Shown here: positions 1 through 3,656 of the stretch, one piece after another
Numbering within the stretch: the first letter of the stretch is position 1
Layout: each line of letters opens with the position of its first letter
Assembly (NCBI GenBank): GCA_003552565.1
Contig: PUNB01000137.1
Coordinates: forward strand, 1 to 5,905
Direction of reading: 5' to 3'
Source of the DNA: Lentisphaerota bacterium
Lineage (GTDB): Bacteria > Verrucomicrobiota > Lentisphaeria > Oligosphaerales > PUNB01
Length of the DNA: 5,905 bases
Program-made: the position numbers and the translations under genes
Notes under the pieces: generated by a model
The model's database searches: none
What the model was told of the DNA's origin: nothing
The model's input: the letters and a program-made list of their open reading frames with translations, nothing else

Positions 1-39
1 AGTGTGAGGGACGAAGCCTGCTTTCCAGAGCGCCTGGAG

Positions 40-62
40 ACGGCGGGTCTCCGCCGTTTTTT
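40..62 (+). terminator. Rho-independent terminator (plus strand)
   Basis: A 7-bp stem (ACGGCGG at 40-46 with CCGCCGT at 51-57) closes a GTCT tetraloop and runs into six T residues (57-62). This is a textbook intrinsic terminator reading rightward. No plus-strand gene is visible before it, so it most likely ends a gene to the left of the window. An alternative pairing, GGAGAC (36-41) with GTCTCC (47-52), competes with the stem. Confidence 0.75.
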
Positions 63-63
63 A

Positions 64-81
64 CCGCCCGAGGCCGGGCGG
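64..81. repeat. GC-rich hairpin between convergent transcripts
   Basis: CCGCCCG (64-70) pairs perfectly with CGGGCGG (75-81) around the loop AGGC. It starts two bases after the T-run of the preceding terminator and ends just past the stop codon of the minus-strand acetyltransferase. It could help stop leftward transcription from that gene, but it lacks a minus-strand T tract: the bases after it read TAAAAAAC on that strand. A terminator role is therefore only possible. Confidence 0.5.
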
Positions 82-83
82 CA

Positions 84-578
84 TCATGCAAGTCTTTTCT
101 CCAGAACAAAATCATCCATTACAAAACCGCCGCCTATGTTCTGGACAAGCGGGCCTACATTGGAGAAACCTTGCCTGAGATAAAAAGAAATGGAATCAGT
201 GTTATTCTTATTCACTGTCAGTCTGATTAATTTCTCTTCCCGATTGATCGCGAGCTGTTCGACAAACTCCATCATGATTTTCCCCAACCCTTGTCCACGT
301 TGATCTTTTCGCAGATAAAACTTACTCAGCTTCAACGCTTCATGATCCGGCGCCAGCGCCAGATAACCGGCGTTGTCTCCGGAACGCTTGATCAGGTAAT
401 AATCATGGTTTTCCGCTGTCTGCTGCTGAATGGCCGTGGCGCTTTGGAAATTCTCCAGCATGTATTCAACCTGCGGCCGGCCGATAATAGGCTCGTAATG
501 CTCCATCCAGATTTCACGAGCCAATTGAGCAATTTCAGCGGCCTGACTCGCAGTTTTTACTTTAATAAAACTGATCAT
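84..578 (-). CDS. GNAT-family N-acetyltransferase (PaiA-like)
   Basis: This encodes a 164-residue GNAT acetyltransferase that would transfer the acetyl group of acetyl-CoA to an amine or other small substrate. The acetyl-CoA-binding motif A lies at residues 84-103, with the pyrophosphate loop QRGQGLG at 93-99. Motif B, with the usual N..N..SI.FY...GF pattern, lies at about 122-138. The N-terminal part (IWMEHYEPIIG, then a Q..YML stretch) resembles PaiA-type polyamine acetyltransferases, so a polyamine substrate is possible but not shown. The frame stays open upstream to an ATG at 668, but those 30 extra codons cover repeat DNA (599-668) and read as a non-conserved Cys/Phe-rich stretch. I therefore start at the ATG at 578. 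No good Shine-Dalgarno precedes either start. The gene appears to be monocistronic. Confidence 0.85.
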   Translation of the reverse strand: MISFIKVKTASQAAEIAQLAREIWMEHYEPIIGRPQVEYMLENFQSATAIQQQTAENHDYYLIKRSGDNAGYLALAPDHEALKLSKFYLRKDQRGQGLGKIMMEFVEQLAINREEKLIRLTVNKNNTDSISFYLRQGFSNVGPLVQNIGGGFVMDDFVLEKRLA

Positions 579-598
579 GGGGATTGGGGGATAATTAT

Positions 599-618
599 GC
601 TTATGTGAGACTTCGTCT
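599..618 (-). repeat. 20-bp repeat, inverted copy of 5727-5746
   Basis: Read on the minus strand this is AGACGAAGTCTCACATAAGC, identical over all 20 bases to plus-strand 5727-5746, about 5.1 kb away and in opposite orientation. The core is a small hairpin with a GAA/TTC loop (GAGAC..GTCT). It sits 21 bp upstream of the acetyltransferase start codon, so it may fall in that gene's leader or promoter. Confidence 0.75.
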
Positions 619-690
619 TTTAATAGCCACGAAAAACACAAAAAGTCACAAAGTATTTTCAACCGCATAATACGCAGATTTACGCAGATG
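618..690 (-). repeat. Dispersed 'cgcagattta/ctttgtgac' intergenic repeat
   Basis: On the minus strand this stretch is a chain of near-repeated words: an ATCTGCGTAAATCTGCG-type block, then CTTTGTGACTTTTTGTG, then CGTGGC. The same style of word occurs at 3598-3633 in this window. From memory, such strings are scattered between genes in several bacterial phyla. It is non-coding and of unknown function. Confidence 0.55.
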
Positions 691-782
691 GGGACAATGA
701 ATCAGTTACGAAGCGGTTGACGATAGCGGGCGACGATAACGGATTACGAGTAAAGCGCGTTCCAATCTTCAACCGCTCTTGT

Positions 783-797
783 TCCGCCTGAGGCGGA
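783..797. repeat. Small perfect hairpin
   Basis: TCCGCC (783-788) and GGCGGA (792-797) pair perfectly around TGA. There is no adjacent T run, so it is not an obvious terminator. It is probably one more member of the dispersed hairpins that fill the spacers. Confidence 0.5.
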
Positions 798-822
798 CTG
801 TCGTCCACCGGTGTTCTGCCTT

Positions 823-859
823 AGGGTATCAGGTGCCTTGCACTGGCGATCAGGCTTAT
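823..859 (-). repeat. 37-bp dispersed repeat, copy C
   Basis: Read on the minus strand, this 37-bp segment aligns without gaps to 5741-5777 (28 of 37 identical) and to 5638-5674. The ends are the most conserved parts: ATAAGCC at the left and CACCTGATACCC at the right. The middle seven positions, which would be a hairpin loop, vary most. It lies in the otherwise gene-free spacer. Confidence 0.65.
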
Positions 860-1005
860 ACATATCGCAGTTCTTCGTTCCTTGTTCGTCGTTTTTAGCG
901 CTTGACGAGGGCGAATGCATCAATCGTCTGTGGCGGTGATATTGTCGTTTGTCGCTAGTCGAAAACGCACACCAGAAATCACACCGGTTTCCATTCGGTT
1001 TAGTG

Positions 1006-1030
1006 CCTGACCACACGAAGTGTGATCAGG
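1006..1030. repeat. Imperfect 10-bp hairpin with GAA loop
   Basis: CCTGA (1006-1010) plus CACAC (1012-1016) pair with GTGTG (1020-1024) plus TCAGG (1026-1030) around a GAA loop, with one C/A mismatch. The GAA loop closed by pyrimidine-purine stems matches the design of the hairpin at 5726-5738. No T tract follows on either strand. Confidence 0.6.
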
Positions 1031-1049
1031 TCCCCGCAGATAAATTATA

Positions 1050-1146
1050 AAGGCCGGGCGTTAATATAAAGCAGCGACGGTGTCTCGCCGTCATAAAAAG
1101 TCGGCGTGGTCGCCGACCCTGCTATAAATCGCGATTCCTCGGCCTT
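1050..1146. repeat. Nested inverted repeats enclosing two hairpins
   Basis: An outer pair AAGGCCG (1050-1056) / CGGCCTT (1140-1146) encloses an inner pair GCAG (1071-1074) / CTGC (1119-1122). That pair in turn encloses two hairpins: GACGG (1076-1080) / CCGTC (1088-1092) and GTCGGCG (1100-1106) / CGCCGAC (1111-1117). The result is a cloverleaf-like layout just downstream of the tpx operon. It has no tRNA features. The second hairpin doubles as the operon terminator. Confidence 0.5.
1095..1117 (-). terminator. Rho-independent terminator of the superoxide reductase-tpx operon
   Basis: On the minus strand, GTCGGCG pairs with CGCCGAC around an ACCA tetraloop (1100-1117) and runs directly into five T residues (1099 down to 1095). 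It begins about 70 bases after the tpx stop codon and points the right way to end the three-gene operon. Confidence 0.75.
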
Positions 1147-1157
1147 GTGTAATTAAA

Positions 1158-1172
1158 TACCCCCTGCGGGTA
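1158..1172. repeat. Short TACCC/GGGTA inverted repeat
   Basis: TACCC (1158-1162) and GGGTA (1168-1172) flank CCTGC in the 14 bases before the tpx stop codon region. Similar 'TACCCC..GGG' cores occur in the dispersed repeat at 5669-5679 and 3459-3470, so this may be a decayed relative. Confidence 0.35.
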
Positions 1173-1186
1173 GAACCCCGGGCAAA

Positions 1187-1687
1187 TCAAGCCATTGACT
1201 TCAATGCCGCGTCATAATCAGGTTCCTGGGCGATTTCCGGCACCAGTTCGGAGTGCTTGACAGTGCCGTTTGCATCAACAACCAGAACGGAGCGCGCCAG
1301 CAGCCCGGCAATCGGACCGTCGGTGATTTTCACTCCGTAAGCCTCGCCGAATTCCGGGTGCCGAAAAGCGGAGAGCATGGTGACTCTCTCAATGCCTTCC
1401 GCTCCGCAGAATCTTTGCTGGGCAAAAGGCAGGTCCATGGAAATACACAGCACCGACCCCTTGGATATCTCGGCGGCTCTTTGGTTGAATTCACGCACCG
1501 TAGCGGAGCACACCGAGGTGTCCAGGCTCGGGAATATATTCATGACTATGTTTCCACTTTGGAAAGAAGATAAGTTATATTCCGCTAAATCCGTACCTGT
1601 AAGGGTGAAATCTGGAGCCTGATTGCCAGTTGACGGCAATGAGCCGGCGGTGTGTATCGGCTCTCCTTTTAAGGTTATATTGGCCAT
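1187..1687 (-). CDS. tpx: Thiol peroxidase (atypical 2-Cys peroxiredoxin)
   Basis: Tpx reduces H2O2 and alkyl hydroperoxides in the cytoplasm (periplasm-associated in some species) using thioredoxin as electron donor. The 166-residue product is the normal family length and colinear with E. coli Tpx throughout. The peroxidatic Cys60 sits in FPSLDTSVC (52-60) with catalytic Thr57. The resolving Cys94 lies in the signature LPFAQQRFCGAEG (86-98), and Arg132 is the expected active-site arginine. An extra Cys81 in the buried VLCIS strand is also usual. The start is set by a strong AAGGAG six bases upstream of ATG. It is the last gene of an operon with superoxide reductase and a pterin dehydratase, 21 bp behind the latter, which suits removal of the H2O2 made by the reductase. 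The identification is secure. Confidence 0.97.
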   Translation of the reverse strand: MANITLKGEPIHTAGSLPSTGNQAPDFTLTGTDLAEYNLSSFQSGNIVMNIFPSLDTSVCSATVREFNQRAAEISKGSVLCISMDLPFAQQRFCGAEGIERVTMLSAFRHPEFGEAYGVKITDGPIAGLLARSVLVVDANGTVKHSELVPEIAQEPDYDAALKSMA

Positions 1688-1693
1688 ATTTTT

Positions 1694-1699
1694 CTCCTT
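1694..1699 (-). promoter_or_regulatory. Ribosome binding site of tpx
   Basis: The minus-strand sequence AAGGAG lies six bases before the tpx ATG, inside the 21-bp gap after the preceding gene. It is the best Shine-Dalgarno in the operon and suggests independent, efficient translation of tpx. Confidence 0.85.
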
Positions 1700-1708
1700 G
1701 AGTTGAAA

Positions 1709-2053
1709 TCAGTCTTCGAACAGCGCATTTACTTTGGCTGCGCAGATAAAGTCATTTTCCGAAAGGCCGCCGATTGAGTGGGTGGAAAAATAAACCATGC
1801 ATTTCCCGTATCCGACTTCCAAGTCGGGATGGTGATCTTCACGGTTGGCGATCCAAGCCACAGCATTGACAAAGGCTATGGTTTTGTAGTAATTGTTAAA
1901 CTTGAAGCTTTTTTCAATTCTCTTGCCATTGATATTCCACCCAGAGATTGACGGCAGCAGCTTTTGGGCTTGTTCTTCTGACATCGGTTCAGTGCCGCCT
2001 TCGCAGGCTTTGCACCTTTTTTGCCTTAAGTTGTCACTGTTTTGATAAGTCAT
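1709..2053 (-). CDS. Pterin-4a-carbinolamine dehydratase (PCD/PhhB family)
   Basis: The family dehydrates 4a-hydroxytetrahydropterin, recycling the cofactor of aromatic amino acid hydroxylases. In organisms lacking those enzymes, some members have been linked to molybdenum cofactor metabolism. The 114-residue product carries the EDHHPD signature (72-77), giving His74, His75 and Pro76. Tyr82 follows, then His92 in STHSIGGLSEND (90-101) and Asp101, with the family spacing of these catalytic positions. The N-terminal CKACEGG (14-20) before the fold is common in bacterial relatives. No Shine-Dalgarno stands before the ATG; it lies 12 bp after the superoxide reductase stop, so translation probably depends on coupling to that gene. 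A second in-frame ATG (residue 24) would remove CKACEGG and is less likely. No hydroxylase is encoded in the window, so the pterin substrate is unknown. Confidence 0.92.
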   Translation of the reverse strand: MTYQNSDNLRQKRCKACEGGTEPMSEEQAQKLLPSISGWNINGKRIEKSFKFNNYYKTIAFVNAVAWIANREDHHPDLEVGYGKCMVYFSTHSIGGLSENDFICAAKVNALFED

Positions 2054-2065
2054 ACTTTTATAGCT

Positions 2066-2470
2066 TTATTGTAATGTCAATTCTTTTCGTCCTTCCCAGG
2101 TGCCGTGCAGATTGCACCATTCAAAGGCCCGCAGCTGCTTGTGCATGTGCTGGAGGTTGACGCAGAATTTGGCAACCGGACAAGTGGTGGTGTGGACAAA
2201 ATGCTGACGGCCCAGATAGGTATGGTCCGCGTACAGTTCAACAAAGTTGATGAAATGTCCCGGCTCATTCGGATGGGCCATGTGTTTGCCCACTTCCACA
2301 ATAACTTCAAAGCACTCGCCCTGATTTACAGTGTCCGGTGCTGTGATTACCGGCACATGCTTCTTTTCCAGGTCCGACATCGCCGCCGGATCGTCGCTCT
2401 GCGGCATGTTCACCCCGCAAAACAAATCATCTTTGCATTCAACTGGTTTATCACTGGTGGATGATCTCAT
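2066..2470 (-). CDS. Superoxide reductase (one-iron, neelaredoxin/class II type)
   Basis: It reduces superoxide to H2O2 at a non-haem Fe(His)4Cys centre in the cytoplasm, fed by rubredoxin or a similar donor. In the 134-residue product the expected ligands are all present: His38 (in KKHVPVI), His66 and His72 (in GKHMAHPNEPGHF), Cys119 and His122 (in EWCNLHGTWEG). Their spacing matches the Pyrococcus enzyme. Lys37 occupies the superoxide-attracting lysine site. The residue at the usual sixth-ligand glutamate position is Lys36, with Glu35 one step earlier. The N-terminal extension of about 30 residues has two cysteines (12 and 18), too few for the Cys4 desulforedoxin centre of class I enzymes. 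The start is supported by TAGGAG eight bases upstream. It is the first gene of the operon that also encodes the pterin dehydratase and Tpx. Confidence 0.93.
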   Translation of the reverse strand: MRSSTSDKPVECKDDLFCGVNMPQSDDPAAMSDLEKKHVPVITAPDTVNQGECFEVIVEVGKHMAHPNEPGHFINFVELYADHTYLGRQHFVHTTTCPVAKFCVNLQHMHKQLRAFEWCNLHGTWEGRKELTLQ

Positions 2471-2478
2471 TTCTTTAT

Positions 2479-2484
2479 CTCCTA
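2479..2484 (-). promoter_or_regulatory. Ribosome binding site of superoxide reductase
   Basis: Minus-strand TAGGAG lies eight bases before the ATG at 2470. It supports the longest start over internal ATGs at residues 22 and 31. Confidence 0.8.
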
Positions 2485-2498
2485 GGTTGGTTGTTTAT

Positions 2499-2513
2499 GT
2501 TATTTTAAATAAC
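2499..2513. promoter_or_regulatory. 7-1-7 palindrome, candidate operator of the superoxide reductase operon
   Basis: GTTATTT and AAATAAC are perfect inverted arms around a single T. The site is 28 bases upstream of the superoxide reductase start codon and 14 bases from its ribosome binding site. The AT-rich 7-1-7 geometry is that of Fur/PerR boxes, but the bases match the PerR consensus poorly, so the regulator is not identified. Its right arm overlaps the word ATAACCGATTAC (2509-2520), which recurs at 5713-5724. Confidence 0.4.
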
Positions 2514-2560
2514 CGATTACATCTCCTGAAATAAGTGTTTATTCCAGGAATCTGATGTTT

Positions 2561-2588
2561 ACTGTAACTCGGCTTATTGATAGTGCAA
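2561..2588 (-). promoter_or_regulatory. Weak candidate promoter for the superoxide reductase operon
   Basis: On the minus strand, TTGCAC (2588-2583) and TACAGT (2566-2561) are separated by 16 bases. Each matches the sigma-70 hexamer only partly. The -35 lies inside the palindrome at 2572-2606. This is the best pair I found, but the match is modest. Confidence 0.25.
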
Positions 2589-2606
2589 ACTATTTATGCA
2601 ATAAGC
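2572..2606. promoter_or_regulatory. Nested palindrome upstream of superoxide reductase
   Basis: GCTTATTG (2572-2579) pairs with CAATAAGC (2599-2606). Directly inside, ATAGT (2580-2584) pairs with ACTAT (2589-2593) around GCAA, leaving TTATG (2594-2598) as a one-sided bulge. It could be an operator or a structured leader for either divergent gene. There is no T tract for termination. Confidence 0.4.
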
Positions 2607-2628
2607 TGCCTGGCGATTTCTTATCTCA

Positions 2629-2712
2629 GAACCGCTATTGTACGCTAATAAACACGAATAATTCAGCCGGCTTCCTCTTTTATTCGCGTTTATTCGTGTC
2701 CATTGGCGGTTC
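2629..2712. repeat. Large inverted repeat of 'cacgaataaac' words
   Basis: Two 33-bp arms, 2629-2661 and the reverse complement of 2680-2712, match at 27 of 33 positions with no gap. Between them is an 18-bp spacer containing the palindrome AGCCGGCT. Both arms begin GAACCGC and end GAATAA. The words resemble a widely dispersed intergenic repeat known to me from many genomes. It occupies the divergent spacer and could fold as a long hairpin in either transcript. Confidence 0.7.
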
Positions 2713-2786
2713 AAAACTATAAACAGCTTTCATCTTTCATTAACGCATTACGAGTTTCACACAAACATCTTTGTATTTCATGCCAA

Positions 2787-2798
2787 ACAGTATACTGT
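2787..2798. promoter_or_regulatory. 12-bp perfect palindrome before the second acetyltransferase
   Basis: ACAGTATACTGT reads the same on both strands and is 28 bases upstream of the start codon at 2827. It contains TATACT (2791-2796), a good -10 hexamer for that gene. No well-spaced -35 is evident. It may be an operator overlapping the promoter. It does not match the LexA box consensus. Confidence 0.35.
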
Positions 2799-2826
2799 AG
2801 GCCAAAAGCTTAACACTGGACAACAA

Positions 2827-3306
2827 ATGAAGAATCTGCAATCTAAAAAAATGCTCCCTTCCGAAGCTTCGGAAGTATCGTCCAAGCTTATGGAAGTATT
2901 TAACGCCTTTGTCGCTTCTGAGTGTACAGAGTCAGGCCGCCGGGGTTTTGCGGTTTACGCGGCTGCGGAAAATATATTGGCGCGGATGCGGGAAGGAGCT
3001 GAAGTATGGCTGTTGAAAGAGGAGGAAAACATCGCGGCTGTCGGGGAGTTCGTGCTTCCGGCTCATATCACCCTGCTTTTTGTTCTGCCGGCGTATCAAG
3101 GCAGTGGTGCAGGAGGTCTATTGTTCAAACGGCTCATTGACCGCATTCAGAGCAGAAACAAAGACCAAGCCGACCTGAAAATCACCGTCAATGCCGTACC
3201 GGCGGCTCAGGGTTTTTATAAAAGGCTGGGTTTTGTGCCGACTACGGAATGGCGGTACATTGAAGGAATTCCGAGTGTTCCGATGGTTTTAGAAATGCCC
3301 TGCTAG
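2827..3306 (+). CDS. GNAT-family N-acetyltransferase
   Basis: This is a 159-residue GNAT acetyltransferase with unknown substrate. Motif A lies at about 81-103 (ITLLFVLPAYQ, then GSGAGGLLFKRL), with the acetyl-CoA pyrophosphate loop QGSGAG at 91-96. Motif B, NAVPAAQGFYKRLGF, lies at 122-136. The length is normal for a single-domain GNAT. The region before residue 60 is helical-looking and not diagnostic. The Shine-Dalgarno is weak (GGA seven bases upstream of ATG), and no closer alternative start looks better. It is divergent from the superoxide reductase operon across 356 bp and convergent with the serC-SDR operon. It shares no close similarity with the acetyltransferase at 84-578 beyond family motifs. 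Codons 11-16 contain a perfect 18-bp palindrome. Confidence 0.85.
   Translation: MKNLQSKKMLPSEASEVSSKLMEVFNAFVASECTESGRRGFAVYAAAENILARMREGAEVWLLKEEENIAAVGEFVLPAHITLLFVLPAYQGSGAGGLLFKRLIDRIQSRNKDQADLKITVNAVPAAQGFYKRLGFVPTTEWRYIEGIPSVPMVLEMPC
2858..2875. repeat. Perfect 18-bp palindrome inside the acetyltransferase gene
   Basis: CTTCCGAAG is followed directly by its reverse complement CTTCGGAAG, with no spacer. It lies 32 bases into the coding region and encodes part of a Pro-Ser-Glu-Ala-Ser-Glu stretch. In mRNA it would have to open a small loop; as DNA it is a perfect dyad suitable for a dimeric protein. Confidence 0.6.
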
Positions 3307-3355
3307 AGGCTATGCGAAAAGGTGTTTACGGTCTCTACATGCACAAAACAATAAA

Positions 3356-3439
3356 ACTTTGTCTCGCACCTTGTCTCGCACCTAGTCGAAAACAAAAAAC
3401 TGAATCGAACAAAGTGCGCGACTAAGTTCGCGACAAAGT
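3356..3439. repeat. Tandem dodecamer within a long imperfect inverted repeat
   Basis: TTGTCTCGCACC occurs twice in direct succession (3359-3370, 3371-3382) and continues into TAGTCG. The right-hand part, 3406-3439, read in reverse complement, gives ACTTTGTCGCGAACTTAGTC, then GCGCACTTTGTTCG. This follows the left arm (3356-3388) with substitutions at scattered positions. An A-rich loop (3389-3405) separates the arms. Confidence 0.6.
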
Positions 3440-3451
3440 GTTGTAACACCC

Positions 3452-3476
3452 AAGTCTCTCCCGCGGGGTAACAGGC
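3452..3476 (-). repeat. Partial copy D of the dispersed repeat
   Basis: Read on the minus strand, these 25 bases match plus-strand 5663-5687 at 22 positions without gaps. They share GCCTG, TACCCCG, GGGAGA and ACTT. The left half of the 37-bp element is not recognisable here. Confidence 0.6.
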
Positions 3477-3494
3477 AGGAGACGAAAGATTTGC

Positions 3495-3546
3495 GTGTAC
3501 GAGTACGAAACCGTATAACGATGCCGCATTTACCGTACTCGTACAC
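3495..3546. repeat. 13-bp perfect inverted repeat
   Basis: GTGTACGAGTACG (3495-3507) and CGTACTCGTACAC (3534-3546) are exact reverse complements around a 26-base loop. They would form a strong hairpin in a transcript from either side. With no T run it is not a classical terminator, though it could protect 3' ends of the convergent mRNAs. Confidence 0.65.
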
Positions 3547-3597
3547 TCGAATCTCTTTAACACCCTACCCACAGATTTTCCTGTTGAGCCGTTTTTC

Positions 3598-3633
3598 TAC
3601 AACCACGGATTTCGCGCAGATTAACGCAAATAG
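3598..3633 (+). repeat. Dispersed 'cacggattt/cgcagattaacg' repeat
   Basis: The stretch AACCACGGATTT, then CGCGCAGATTAACGCAAATA, resembles plus-strand 661-690 (AACCGCATAATACGCAGATT, then TACGCAGATG) with a short indel. It sits just downstream of the SDR stop codon. Confidence 0.5.
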
Positions 3634-3656
3634 GAATCAGCTTGCGCCTATCACCA

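Larger units (their letters stand above)
579..1186. other. Gene-free, repeat-rich spacer
   Basis: I see no convincing gene here. A 90-codon minus-strand frame (744-1016) is open, but its translation has no recognisable domain and crosses a dispersed repeat copy and two hairpins. The spacer holds the repeat words and hairpins listed separately, including the terminator of the operon that ends at 1187. The stretch 861-1000 contains loose 'gaacgaag' and 'aacgacgaac' words on the minus strand and no other feature I can name. Confidence 0.6.
3307..3656. other. Gene-free spacer between convergent genes
   Basis: No gene is supported here: the open frames crossing it have no recognisable domain and pass over repeats. 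It holds a tandem and inverted repeat block (3356-3439), a partial dispersed repeat (3452-3476), a 13-bp inverted repeat (3495-3546) and a 'cgcagatt' repeat (3598-3633). I found no stem followed by a T run for either of the two genes that converge on it. Confidence 0.6.

Noticed and set aside
579..668. A 30-residue N-terminal extension of the first acetyltransferase
   Set aside because: It is encoded by repeat DNA, and the GNAT fold begins naturally at the ATG at 578.
744..1016. A 90-codon minus-strand open frame in the first large spacer
   Set aside because: Its translation shows no domain or motif, it crosses the 37-bp dispersed repeat copy and the hairpins at 783-797 and 1006-1016, and I see no ribosome binding site.
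1050..1146. tRNA or tRNA-like gene suggested by the cloverleaf layout
   Set aside because: There is no T-arm GTTC consensus, no anticodon arm of the right size and no acceptor stem of tRNA geometry.
2787..2798. LexA/SOS box
   Set aside because: The dyad is ACAG..CTGT, the reverse of the CTGT..ACAG arrangement, and it also does not match the Gram-positive box.
3359..3382. Possible CRISPR or satellite array
   Set aside because: There are only two adjacent 12-bp units with no spacers; no cas gene or regular array exists in the window.
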